From Paenibacillus sp. UNC499MF (GTDB taxonomy: Bacteria > Bacillota > Bacilli > Paenibacillales > NBRC-103111), in assembly GCF_900107975.1 (NCBI RefSeq), contig NZ_FNVF01000009.1:1-64000 (forward strand): DNA of 64,000 bases, read 5' to 3'. The notes beneath the pieces were generated by a model that worked only from the letters and a program-made list of their open reading frames with translations, had not been told where the DNA came from and ran no database searches. Below are positions 36,053 to 43,815 of the stretch, in pieces. A program made the translations under genes and the position numbers. Every line of letters starts with the position of its first letter. The first letter of the stretch is position 1.

Positions 36053-36454
36053 ATGAAGTACTCCAAGGCTACCGATTACGCCCTCCATACGATGCTCTTT
36101 CTTACTGCGGCGACCCCACAAAAACCGATAGGTGTGCAGCAGTTGGCGGAGCGGCAAAATGTGTCCCCAACCTATTTGTCCAAAATATTGACCAAATTGG
36201 TGAAGGCGGGCATGATTGAATCGATAACCGGGGTGAATGGCGGCTACCGACTCAAACGTGACTGGGAAAATATTTCGTTCCTGGATATTATTCATGCGAT
36301 TGAAGGCTCGGCCTCCTTGTTTGATTGCAGTTTCGAACATGGACCAGGATGCCCGATACAAAAGGTCGTATTATCGGCAGAAGAGAAGATGGAAGAACAG
36401 CTCAGAAATCAGAAAATGTCTGATCTTGTGCGTGAACTGAATATAGTCATCTAA
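36053..36454 (+). CDS. Rrf2-family transcriptional regulator
   Basis: 133 residues with the Rrf2 winged helix: 'MKYSKATDYALHTMLFL' at the start, 'VQQLAERQNVSPTYLSKILT', 'KLVKAGMIESITGVNGGYRL' and 'ISFLDIIHAIEG'. Only two cysteines are seen in the variable region ('FDCSFEHGPGCPI'), so it lacks the three-Cys Fe-S site of IscR and is closer to YwnA-type or nitrosative or redox sensors. AGGTGAT precedes the ATG. A degenerate copy of its 3' end occurs at 37960-38110. Confidence 0.9.
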   Translation: MKYSKATDYALHTMLFLTAATPQKPIGVQQLAERQNVSPTYLSKILTKLVKAGMIESITGVNGGYRLKRDWENISFLDIIHAIEGSASLFDCSFEHGPGCPIQKVVLSAEEKMEEQLRNQKMSDLVRELNIVI

Positions 36455-36467
36455 TATTTTTTTAAGT

Positions 36468-36496
36468 ATATTAAAGATAATATTAGTCTTTAATAT
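36468..36496. repeat. Inverted repeat after the Rrf2 gene (copy A)
   Basis: ATATTAAAGA (36468-36477) and TCTTTAATAT (36487-36496) form a 10-bp inverted repeat. A similar sequence, TTAAAGATATCTAG then CTTTAATAT, occurs near 38077-38100 after the Rrf2 remnant, which shows that the element was duplicated with the gene end. Confidence 0.5.
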
Positions 36497-36584
36497 CTAT
36501 AATATTGATTTATAACTGGGTTAATCGAATCTGTAAAGGAGGTGAATAGCTGCTATCGAGTCAAACGTAATCGGGAAAGCTTGA

Positions 36585-36731
36585 ATCAAGAAGCTGCGGC
36601 GGTGCCGCTCCGATGTGCCTGCCGAACGAGTCATGAAGCTTGTGAAGGACTATAAGGCTTACCTTGGCGAACAGCCGAACTTTCTGAAGAGGTCAAAACC
36701 GGTTCTGACAAACAGGAAGGAGAGAAAATGA
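36585..36731 (+). other. Short open frame overlapping the ThuA start
   Basis: A 48-codon frame ends in the ATGA overlap with the ThuA-like gene and contains 'VPAERVMKLVKDYKAYLGEQ' and 'PNFLKRSKPVL'. It has a coding look and an in-frame GTG at 36615, but no clear ribosome binding site. It may be the 3' remnant of a lost gene. Function unknown. Confidence 0.25.
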
Positions 36732-37369
36732 TGAAAATGAAAGCCATTGCACTTGGACAATACGAGGGAGCGCAATATCATCCTTTTACGGGTATCGATC
36801 AAGAATTGCAAACCCTGTTTGAACATGTTATGGACATTGAATGTACGGAGGATTACGCCGTGCTTCAGGAGGATAAGCTGAAGGGTTATGATCTGTTCAT
36901 CTCGTATGCGGACTTATGGGATCTGGAGATACCCGAAGATCAGGTACAAGCGCTCATTTCGTATGTAAAAAACGGCGGGGGACTGCTGGCTATTCACAAC
37001 GGTATCTCGCTGCAGCAAAGCGAAAAGCTCGAAAAGTTAATCGGCGGCAGGGTTACGGGACATCCGGAGTATACGTCACTGCCCGTTCACTATAATCAAG
37101 GGAGTCATCCTATCGTGGAGAGTTTAAGCGATTTTACGATAAATGAAGAACCGTTTCGGTTCGAACTGAGCCCCCATGAATCAGCGGTTATACTTGCCGA
37201 ATACGTCCATGACGGGCAGCGCTGGCCTGCGGCTTGGGCACATACGTATGGCTCCGGCCGCGTGGTATATCTGATGCCGGGACATCATCTTCCGACTTTC
37301 CAGGTAGAATCCGTGCGTAAGCTGATCCGGAACAGCGGAACGTGGGCTGCCCGGGGAGTCGTAGAATAG
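36728..37369 (+). CDS. ThuA-like protein (class I glutamine amidotransferase-like fold)
   Basis: 213 residues: 'DYAVLQEDKLKGYDLFISYA', 'VKNGGGLLAIHNGIS', 'GGRVTGHPEY' and 'HTYGSGRVVYLMPGHH' match the ThuA domain first named from trehalose utilisation in Sinorhizobium. The family folds like a flavodoxin or glutamine amidotransferase and probably works on sugars, although the reaction is unproved. AAGGAGAG at 36717-36724 supports ATG 36728 or the adjacent 36731. The DinB gene follows after 75 bases. Confidence 0.85.
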   Translation: MMKMKAIALGQYEGAQYHPFTGIDQELQTLFEHVMDIECTEDYAVLQEDKLKGYDLFISYADLWDLEIPEDQVQALISYVKNGGGLLAIHNGISLQQSEKLEKLIGGRVTGHPEYTSLPVHYNQGSHPIVESLSDFTINEEPFRFELSPHESAVILAEYVHDGQRWPAAWAHTYGSGRVVYLMPGHHLPTFQVESVRKLIRNSGTWAARGVVE

Positions 37370-37444
37370 TTGAACGCGGCGGCGAACCTCCCATTTAACC
37401 GACTTACTGAAAAGCCGCCTTATTATCAAAAGGGGAGCGAGAAG

Positions 37445-37918
37445 ATGGGTGTATTCGAAAACCAGTATGAGTTGATCCGGCGCACAAGGGAATTATTATT
37501 TCGTTATTGCGAAACTTTGTCTCCCGCAGATTATATTAAAGAAGTTGAAGCCTTAGGCGGAGTCTCTATTCGCAATCTGCATGCTCATGTTGCCGATTGT
37601 TACAGGGTATGGCTGGGGAGCCGCGCCCTCGGTAAATCACTTCCTAAAATAGCCCCGGAATCCGTCGGCAATGTACAGGAGATGCGTGAAGTTTTTAAAA
37701 AAACGGATGCCCTGGTTTATGAATTTCTGAATGAATTCAAAAACAAGTGGGATCCTGACATTCAAGCATCCTGGCAGAGCGAAAGTCAAGAATTAACCGA
37801 ATTATGGCTTTTTACGCACACCATCACGCACGAATTTCATCATAGAGGACAAATTGTAAAGATAGGCAGGCAGCTCGGGTATACCCCGCCCAAAATAAAC
37901 CTCGTTAAACCTAAGTGA
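37445..37918 (+). CDS. DinB-family protein
   Basis: About 157 residues of the DinB/YfiT four-helix bundle: 'FENQYELIRRTRELLFRYCE' as helix 1, 'IRNLHAHVADCYRVWLG' with the first His, and 'FTHTITHEFHHRGQIVKIGR' with the HxxxH pair that binds metal. Members include bacillithiol or mycothiol S-transferases and many uncharacterised proteins. GGGGAG at 37432-37437 supports the ATG at 37445. It is probably in one transcript with the ThuA-like gene. Confidence 0.87.
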   Translation: MGVFENQYELIRRTRELLFRYCETLSPADYIKEVEALGGVSIRNLHAHVADCYRVWLGSRALGKSLPKIAPESVGNVQEMREVFKKTDALVYEFLNEFKNKWDPDIQASWQSESQELTELWLFTHTITHEFHHRGQIVKIGRQLGYTPPKINLVKPK

Positions 37919-37959
37919 TTTTATGAGATGGTTCTGGGGATTTTGAGTCAACCTCTGTG

Positions 37960-38110
37960 GAGTGTGGTAACGGTTCCTGCTTTCCGGGAGATGGAAAAAC
38001 AGTGGAGAAATCAGAGAATGTCTAATCCTGTGGGAGCTTCATAATAGTTACATAACACTTCTTTTTTAAATTAATTAAAGATATCTAGTGCCTTTAATAT
38101 CCATTATATA
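37960..38110 (+). pseudogene. Degenerate duplicate of the 3' end of the Rrf2 gene
   Basis: One frame reads SVVTVPAFREMEKQWRNQRM and continues 'SNPVGAS', aligning with 'KVVLSAEEKMEEQLRNQKMS' of the Rrf2 protein. The similarity goes on into the non-coding A+T-rich downstream region with its inverted repeat and on to a 'GGAATCGGTAC' stretch like 'CGAATCTGTAA' after the intact gene. About 150 bases of copy remain, with no HTH part. Confidence 0.65.
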
Positions 38111-38189
38111 ACGGATGAGCAATGGAATCGGTACAGCGGTGATAACGCAATTTCAAGCCCTAATAATCAGAAAATAGGTGATACATGCA

Positions 38190-39116
38190 ATGACAGATGA
38201 ACGGTTTGATTCGGCGGTATGGGAAAAAGCATGGAAGGACGATCCGTATACGGGAGTCAACAAAATGAAGAGAGCCGGCATCGATCCGGCGCATACACTT
38301 GATTCATCGGCCGACTCGTTCAATAAGGAGGTGTTTAGCGAAGAAGGCAGGGCAAGGGCCAGACGGATTATGAACTGGCTTGAGGACCAGGGAGTTGAAT
38401 TACCGGGATCTTCTGTCCTGGACATAGGTGCGGCGTCGGGTGGTTTTTCCGTACCTTTCGCAGAGAAGGGAGCGGATGTAACGGCGGTGGAAACTTCTCC
38501 TCCGTTGGTCGAGCTCCTGCAGCAAAACAGTTCGGGCTTAGCGAATGGAACGGTCAAGGTGGTGCACGAGCCTTTCGAAAACATCGACCTTGAAGCAAGG
38601 GGATGGGAGCGGGCCTTTGATCTCGTGTTTGTCTCCATGTGTCCGGTTCTGGTCGATTGGGCCAGTGTGGAGAGGGTGCTGAGCTGCGCGAAGGCGTTCT
38701 GCTACATGAGCTTGTCGGTAGGTTCCAGGACGCACAGCCTGGTTGACGAGGTATGGCCGCTTGTCACCGATCGCCCCCGAGAGACCGAGCACCTGGAGAT
38801 GATTTACTTGACCCAATTACTGCTGCTAAAGGGATACTCTTATCAATCGTTGGTAACCCGGGAAATGAAAACAACGACAGTCTCTAAAGAGTCCGCATTC
38901 AATGAAACGATCAAATGGCTTAACATGTATGGTATCCCGGCGGACGAGAGGGTTCGTCATATTGTCTCCCGTCATTTGGACACGCGCTATCCCGGCGGAC
39001 AAGTGGAGATCCGGCAAGGCGGCCGGTTCGGCAAAGTGCTGGTTCGTATGCAAACTGAGCATATGTACGACAGAGAAGACCGTATCCAGCCTACAGCCGC
39101 CATAAATATCGAATAG
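38190..39116 (+). CDS. SAM-dependent methyltransferase
   Basis: About 308 residues with a class I SAM-binding core: motif I 'VLDIGAASGGFSVPFAEKG' (about 74-92), 'VTAVETSPPLVELLQQN' and 'FDLVFVSMCPVL' (motif IV region). N- and C-terminal extensions are of the type seen in class I methyltransferases next to cofactor or metal genes. The substrate is unknown. AGGTG at 38176-38180 sets the ATG at 38190 rather than the overlapping GTG at 38178. It stands alone between the Rrf2 remnant and a 535-base gap. Confidence 0.82.
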   Translation: MTDERFDSAVWEKAWKDDPYTGVNKMKRAGIDPAHTLDSSADSFNKEVFSEEGRARARRIMNWLEDQGVELPGSSVLDIGAASGGFSVPFAEKGADVTAVETSPPLVELLQQNSSGLANGTVKVVHEPFENIDLEARGWERAFDLVFVSMCPVLVDWASVERVLSCAKAFCYMSLSVGSRTHSLVDEVWPLVTDRPRETEHLEMIYLTQLLLLKGYSYQSLVTREMKTTTVSKESAFNETIKWLNMYGIPADERVRHIVSRHLDTRYPGGQVEIRQGGRFGKVLVRMQTEHMYDREDRIQPTAAINIE

Positions 39117-39651
39117 CAGCTACCGGGGAGAGTTAAGAGCGTCCTAATAAAATATCCGTTATAAGAGGGTTTGTACTAATATCCGCATTTTGACCAGCCC
39201 ATAACAGGGCCGGGACATTGCGCGGATCCATCGCCCCTCTTTTTTTGCGTTTAGCTGGCTCAGTGTTTGAATGCACGCCATGAAAATGATCAAAGTAGGA
39301 GTAGATTCATTCTCGCGACTCGATAAAGGATAAATAAATGACATAGAACATCCATGGAAGGAATCATCCGAACTTTGTCGAATGAAGTCAGGTGTTGCCA
39401 TATAAAGAACGTGGTCGTTACTTATCTAAAAGAGTGCAGCAATGTTAGCTAAGTGCGACAAAATTTTCAGTTCGTATTGATCGGCGAGCAAGTTTCTGAT
39501 GCGCTGTGAAAAAATAAACTGTACAAGGTATTTGGTGATCGTTCTTCCGGGCACCGATATGGAAAGCTTCGAGCTGATCGGAGGAAGCTAACGATTGGAA
39601 CTGATAAGTATTCAACGGAAGCCTATAGATTGGAACTGAAGGAGGAGTATT
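39117..39651. other. Intergenic region, 535 bases
   Basis: No intact gene is supported. A C- and T-rich stretch (about 39230-39250) could be part of a terminator for the methyltransferase gene. Near 39520-39592 the plus strand reads 'YLVIVLPGTDMESFELIGGS' to a stop, possibly the end of a lost gene. The minus-strand 80-codon frame at 39159-39401 resembles nothing known. Confidence 0.3.
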
Positions 39652-40224
39652 ATGATAGAAAAAAGTGAATGGAATCGCGTGAACGGCCATAAGGGCAAGG
39701 TGCTGTGGTTCACGGGATTGTCGGGCTCGGGCAAATCGACGCTGGCTGCCGAAACCGAGAGAGAGCTGTTCCTGCGCGGCATCCGGAGTGTGGTGCTCGA
39801 TGGGGACCAGCTCCGATCGGGTATCAATCGTGATCTCGGGTTCACGGACGAGGACCGCAACGAAAACCTGCGGCGCGCGGCGGAGATCGCCGCGCTCTTT
39901 TTAAGCGTCGGCTTTGTCGTTCTGGTGCCGATGATCTCCCCGTCTGCGGAAACCAGGAACACGATTCGGGAGCGGTTCGGACCGGAAGACTACATGGAGG
40001 TCTATATAAAGTGCTCGCTTGAGGCGTGCGAAAAGCGCGATCCCAAAGGGCTGTATCGCAAAGCGAGATCCGGTCTCATCAAGCAGTTTACCGGTATCGA
40101 TTCGCTGTATGAGCCTCCTTTGGAAGCGGAGCTTACGTTGGATACAGAACACGAGACCATAGAGCATTGCGTGCGGCTTCTTGTGGACAGCATTGTCCAG
40201 GACTGTCAATCCAAAGGACGATGA
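39652..40224 (+). CDS. cysC: Adenylylsulfate (APS) kinase
   Basis: 190 residues. It phosphorylates APS to PAPS with ATP. The P-loop is 'WFTGLSGSGKSTLA' and is followed by the CysC-specific 'VVLDGDQLRSGINRDLGFTD', 'EDRNENLRRAAEIAALFL', 'VPMISPSAETRNTIRER' and 'DPKGLYRKARSGLIKQFTGI'. The order and length match standalone CysC. GAAGGAGG precedes the ATG. No ATP sulfurylase or other assimilation gene is nearby, so it is an orphan; PAPS for a sulfotransferase is one possibility. A truncated glycosyltransferase-like gene follows. Confidence 0.93.
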   Translation: MIEKSEWNRVNGHKGKVLWFTGLSGSGKSTLAAETERELFLRGIRSVVLDGDQLRSGINRDLGFTDEDRNENLRRAAEIAALFLSVGFVVLVPMISPSAETRNTIRERFGPEDYMEVYIKCSLEACEKRDPKGLYRKARSGLIKQFTGIDSLYEPPLEAELTLDTEHETIEHCVRLLVDSIVQDCQSKGR

Positions 40225-40260
40225 ATCCTTGTTGCGGAAAATATATGTAGAGAAGGCTGG

Positions 40261-40420
40261 ATGAACTCTTCAGTTGGACTTTATCTTATACTTTTGAGCG
40301 CTTTGGCGCTTAGGCTCATCTACATTTTCAGCAGCTTGTTTCCCCCTCCGGTCGGCGATGCCATGTTCTACAGCAAGATGGCCGAAGCAATTTTCATGAT
40401 CGGAATACTTGGACAACGAG
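40261..40420 (+). pseudogene. N-terminal fragment of a membrane glycosyltransferase (GT39/PMT-like)
   Basis: The frame from ATG 40261 gives one hydrophobic helix 'LYLILLSALALRLIYIFSSL', then 'PPPVGDAMFYSKMAEAIFMI', the pattern of the first luminal loop (GDxxxYxxMA) of PMT/ArnT-like glycosyltransferases. Similarity ends near 40420, after which the frame crosses a terminator and is antisense to the MerR gene. Intact members have 450 or more residues, so this is a truncated remnant. Confidence 0.55.
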
Positions 40421-40442
40421 GCGATAAGCGAGGAATGATTGT

Positions 40443-40473
40443 GAGGGGGAGGCTGACTGCTCTCCCTCTTTTT
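40443..40473 (+). terminator. Terminator after cysC and the GT fragment
   Basis: GAGGGGGAG pairs with CTCTCCCTC around GCTGACTG, followed by a T-run (TTTTT). Confidence 0.78.
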
Positions 40474-40528
40474 GCTTTTCCGATTCCAGAAAATAAGATG
40501 AAAGTTGACGCGAAGCGATTGGAGCGGT

Positions 40529-41236
40529 TTACTCTCTTTTTAAAAATTGTATATATCTCATCATTTCTGTTATGCCGTTCATTTGCTTTTCCAGCTGCTC
40601 ATTCAGCTTCTGAAGAGCCGCTTTGAAAGTGCGTTCTATCGTAAGCAGATCATGTGTCTCTAAAGCTTCAAGCAATTGTTTCATGCTTTCAATAAAAAAG
40701 ACGGTTTTCCTTAAACTGCTCAGTACAATAATCTTTTTTAATTCCCGCGCTGTAAAGACTCTATATCCGTTTTCGGGATTCCGCTTGGCGCGGATAAGCC
40801 CTTCTTTTTCCCAGTGTCGAATAGCGGACGGGTTTACACCGGCGATAACGGCGACCTCCCCGATTTTCATTTCATCCGTGACCTGAATATTCCTATATAC
40901 GGAGAAATCCGCATGATGAATGAGGCTCATGATCTCCTCTACTCGCTGCTTTTCTATCTGAATGTTGTACTGCTGTAAATTGATCTTCCAAAGTGCCTGC
41001 TCAACGTGCCCTTTTTTTAATACGTTCATGACATCGTAGGCGACGGGCAGATCGAACCCTTTAATCAAGGACCTTAAAGCAAGGAAAGCCTGAACATGGA
41101 GCGTTGTATAATATCTTCTGTTACTGGCTGTCCGCGGTACATCAGGCACCAAATCGAGACTTTCATATCTTCGCAGGGTTGTGGTGCTGACATGAAGGTT
41201 TTTGGCCATTTGTTTCGGCGTAAAGGTTTTGTCCAC
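40529..41236 (-). CDS. Tandem MerR-domain transcriptional regulator
   Basis: About 235 residues with two MerR-type HTH regions. The N-terminal one ('FTPKQMAKNLHVSTTTLRRY' with 'NRRYYTTLHVQAFLALRSL') is followed by a spacer, then a second ('MKIGEVAVIAGVNPSAIRHW' with 'NGYRVFTARELKKIIVLSSL') and a closing coiled coil. Normal MerR proteins have one HTH; doubled forms bind DNA in a pseudo-dimer manner or sense through one half. GGAG lies six bases before GTG 41236; the longer in-frame TTG at 41260 is less likely. The target is unknown, possibly the divergent DUF6273-like gene. Confidence 0.82.
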   Translation of the reverse strand: MDKTFTPKQMAKNLHVSTTTLRRYESLDLVPDVPRTASNRRYYTTLHVQAFLALRSLIKGFDLPVAYDVMNVLKKGHVEQALWKINLQQYNIQIEKQRVEEIMSLIHHADFSVYRNIQVTDEMKIGEVAVIAGVNPSAIRHWEKEGLIRAKRNPENGYRVFTARELKKIIVLSSLRKTVFFIESMKQLLEALETHDLLTIERTFKAALQKLNEQLEKQMNGITEMMRYIQFLKRE

Positions 41237-41390
41237 GTGCGGCTCCTTCCTTAAAGTCAAACACTAAAGTACAGCAACAACATTATAAGAGACAAAGGCC
41301 TTCCGTACAAGGATTCCCGGTTTATCAAACGAAATCTTGCATGAATGTTATATGATCGAAGATGAAAGGGAAAATCGGGGAGGAAACTTA

Positions 41391-42074
41391 ATGGAACAGG
41401 GTCATTTTGCTTTAACGTACCGGAATCTTAAGCCCGGCGAGATCATTACGTTCGGCACGTATCCGCAGTCTGCAGACGGTAAAGAACGGGCGATTGAATG
41501 GCGTGTTCTTCAAAATTCAGGAAGCGAGCTGTTAGTTATAAGCGAGTTTATTTTGGACTGCAAAAGGTATCACGGCAAGAGCGCGGATCTGAGATGGCGT
41601 GATTGCACGGAAATGACGTGGCATGACTGTGATTTGCGCGAGTGGCTGAATAACGGATTCTATAACTCCGCATTCAATGCCGGTGAAAAGCCATTCATCA
41701 AGACGACTCATTGCACGGATAACGGAGAGAACTGCCCGGATACGGAGGACAAGGTTTTTCTGCTTAGCGCTGCCGAGATAAAAGATTTAACCGGGATCCA
41801 CGGCAAGGATTTGAGGCGTGCTGTCGGAACCGATTTTGCCAAGTCGAAAAAGTCGGATGGATGCAGGTTGTATGTATATGATAAAACGAACTTAGACAAC
41901 TATATCGTTAAAGACGGCGAGAAGACCGGCTGCTCCTGGTGGTGGCTGCGAACACAAGGTAACAAACCTTCACGTGCGTGTTTTATTGGTCCGGGTTGCA
42001 GTATCCGCAGCTATGGGAATAACAGTATAGACGGTTATGGTGTTCGTCCCGCTTTCAATCTCAATCTTGTATGA
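41391..42074 (+). CDS. DUF6273-like protein
   Basis: About 227 residues with 'EWRVLQNSGSELLVISEFIL', 'DLREWLNNGFYNSAF' and the terminal 'WWWLRTQGNKPSRACFIGPG' followed by 'YGVRPAFNLNL'. This is the pattern of DUF6273 and formylglycine-fold-like surface domains common in Firmicutes ('WWLR...GVRPAF'). No signal peptide is seen, so it may be cytoplasmic. The function is unknown. GGGGAGG precedes the ATG at 41391; the frame is open from 41337. The RCC1-repeat gene follows after 140 bases. Confidence 0.7.
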   Translation: MEQGHFALTYRNLKPGEIITFGTYPQSADGKERAIEWRVLQNSGSELLVISEFILDCKRYHGKSADLRWRDCTEMTWHDCDLREWLNNGFYNSAFNAGEKPFIKTTHCTDNGENCPDTEDKVFLLSAAEIKDLTGIHGKDLRRAVGTDFAKSKKSDGCRLYVYDKTNLDNYIVKDGEKTGCSWWWLRTQGNKPSRACFIGPGCSIRSYGNNSIDGYGVRPAFNLNLV

Positions 42075-42214
42075 CAAAGATGGAAATCGAGAAAATACCC
42101 GGCCGACTATCCATATGAAGTCGGGGAATTTTTATAAGGTGAACAAATGATTCTCAGCGAGATCCGGAACTGGATTTATATGCTAAAACTATCTTGTTTT
42201 CGAGGAGGTAAGGC

Positions 42215-43111
42215 ATGAACCACTGTTTATCGAATAAAGCGGAGTTACAGTTGAAACGATGGCCTAAAAATACGATAGCCGTTGGTTGTCGTCATTCCGT
42301 CGGACTTAAATCGGACGGCACGGTGACAGCGGTGGGGGATAATAAATACGGCCAATGCGAGGTAAGCGGCTGGCGCGATATTGTGGCGGTAGCGGCTGGT
42401 AATGTTCACATGGCGACGAACACGGGTAATGCTCATACCATCGGCCTTAGATCGGACGGCACGGTGGTAGCGGCGGGTTGGAATAAGCATGACCAGTGTG
42501 AGGTAAGCGGCTGGCACGGTATTGTAGCCGTAGCGGCGGGGTGGCGTCGTTCCGTCGGGCTTAAATCGGATGGCACGGCGGTGGCGGCGGGCCGAAATAA
42601 GGAAGGCCAATGCGAGGTAAGCGGCTGGCGCGCTATTGCCGCGGTAGCGGCGGGTGACTGGCATACCGCAGGACTTAAAACGGACGGCACCGTGACGATT
42701 GCCGGTAATAATCGGTACGGCCAGTGCGAGGTGAGCGGCTGGCACGGCATAGTGGGGATAGCCGCGGGTTACCTTCATACGGTCGGGCTGAAATCAGACG
42801 GGACAGTGGCGGCGGCGGGACTGAATAAGCATGGCCAATGCGGGGTAAGCGGCTGGCGGGGTATTGTGGCGATAGGGGCGGGCAGTCATCATACCATCGG
42901 CCTTAAACCGGACGGCACCGTGACGGCAGCGGGTCTGAATAAGCATGGTCAATGCGAGGTAAGCGGCTGGCGCGATATTGTGGCGATAGCGGCGGGCTGC
43001 GCTCATACGCTCGGTCTTAAATCGGACGGGACAGTGATGGCGGCGGGTGATAATCAATATGGTCAATGTGACGTAAACGGCTGGCACGGCATACAAATGC
43101 CCGGCAACTAG
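42215..43111 (+). CDS. RCC1-repeat beta-propeller protein
   Basis: 298 residues made almost wholly of seven repeats of about 39 residues with the form GLKSDGTVxAAGxNxxGQCxV followed by 'SGWxxIVAIAAGxxHT'. Seven blades make one complete RCC1-type propeller. RCC1_2-like proteins are widespread in Paenibacillus and clostridia; most are uncharacterised and may bind proteins or sugars. There is no signal peptide. The DNA repeats are about 117 bases long and well conserved, so copy number can change by recombination. AGGAGG lies before the ATG. Confidence 0.88.
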   Translation: MNHCLSNKAELQLKRWPKNTIAVGCRHSVGLKSDGTVTAVGDNKYGQCEVSGWRDIVAVAAGNVHMATNTGNAHTIGLRSDGTVVAAGWNKHDQCEVSGWHGIVAVAAGWRRSVGLKSDGTAVAAGRNKEGQCEVSGWRAIAAVAAGDWHTAGLKTDGTVTIAGNNRYGQCEVSGWHGIVGIAAGYLHTVGLKSDGTVAAAGLNKHGQCGVSGWRGIVAIGAGSHHTIGLKPDGTVTAAGLNKHGQCEVSGWRDIVAIAAGCAHTLGLKSDGTVMAAGDNQYGQCDVNGWHGIQMPGN

Positions 43112-43161
43112 TTTCAGTATATTTTCTTTAAAAATAGGCAGGCTCTCTAAACGCGTTCCTG

Positions 43162-43190
43162 TTGACATTCCTTTTTTCCAACATTATACT
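43162..43190 (+). promoter_or_regulatory. Sigma-A promoter of the MarR gene
   Basis: Consensus TTGACA (43162-43167), a 17-base spacer and TATACT (43185-43190). A MarR operator starts three bases downstream. Confidence 0.85.
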
Positions 43191-43192
43191 AT

Positions 43193-43215
43193 TAATTAGC
43201 CAGGGAAACTAATTA
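43193..43215. promoter_or_regulatory. MarR operator, copy 1
   Basis: TAATTAG (43193-43199) and CTAATTA (43209-43215) with a 9-base centre cover the transcript start. The arms recur in the perfect palindrome at 43693. Confidence 0.72.
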
Positions 43216-43231
43216 CAAAAGGGGTTCTTTT

Positions 43232-43678
43232 GTGGAGAAACATTCTATTGCCAACCCCCCTAACACAAGAGCGCGGTTAGGAGAAGTGCTGTTACAGATA
43301 TCCGATGATATTCTGGATGCCATAAACAGTACGCTGAATGAATTTCATATTTCCGAAAGCAAATTTGCTTTGCTGCTGACGCTATTCCATACGAGAAAAG
43401 ACCAGCCCTTACAACCTTCAGAAATTGCAGACCGGCTGGGAATACGACGAGCCTCTGTAACCAAGCAGTTAATTTGGCTAGAAGAAAATCAATTGATCAC
43501 AAGAACCATAAGTCCTGAAGACCAGAGAAGGGTTCATGTCACCATCACCGAAGGAGGTTATCGTCTTCTTGACCTCGCGTTACCCCGATATTGGCAGGCT
43601 TGCGCGAATCTCACTAACAAATTAACAGAAGAAGAGACCGACAGTTTGCTTAATTTGCTGACAAAAATCGATTTATAA
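43232..43678 (+). CDS. MarR-family transcriptional regulator
   Basis: 148 residues: helix 'DILDAINSTLNEFHISESKF', winged HTH 'LQPSEIADRLGIRRASVTKQ' then 'LIWLEENQLITRTISPEDQR', and a C-terminal dimer helix 'LTEEETDSLLNLLTKIDL'. It starts at GTG 43232 after AAAGGGG. Operators with TTAATTAG arms lie at its own promoter and before the SDR gene, so it probably represses both. The ligand is unknown. Confidence 0.9.
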   Translation: MEKHSIANPPNTRARLGEVLLQISDDILDAINSTLNEFHISESKFALLLTLFHTRKDQPLQPSEIADRLGIRRASVTKQLIWLEENQLITRTISPEDQRRVHVTITEGGYRLLDLALPRYWQACANLTNKLTEEETDSLLNLLTKIDL

Positions 43679-43692
43679 TTTTTTTTGCGTTA

Positions 43693-43713
43693 TTAATTAG
43701 CCTGGCTAATTAA
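43693..43713. promoter_or_regulatory. MarR operator, copy 2 (before SDR gene)
   Basis: TTAATTAGCC-T-GGCTAATTAA is a perfect 21-bp palindrome 15 bases after the MarR stop and about 100 bases before the SDR start. Its arms match the operator at 43193. Confidence 0.78.
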
Positions 43714-43815
43714 AGATAAACAGTTTCATGACTTGACAGGAGGAGGGGAGCATACCGGGAATGCAAGTTTAAAAAAGCTCTACGACGAAATGCTTATACG
43801 AAAGGTGGAAGCTGT

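Noticed and set aside
36053-36454. IscR-type Fe-S regulator
   Set aside because: Only two Cys are present in the relevant loop and no isc or suf genes are nearby, so only a general Rrf2 call is made.
39159-39401. 80-codon minus-strand frame in the large intergenic region
   Set aside because: No ribosome binding site, low-complexity composition and no recognisable family.
42245-43168. Antisense reading frames and a CRISPR-like array in the repeated region
   Set aside because: The repeats are 117-base coding repeats of the RCC1 protein without spacers; the minus-strand frames are by-products of the repeated codons.
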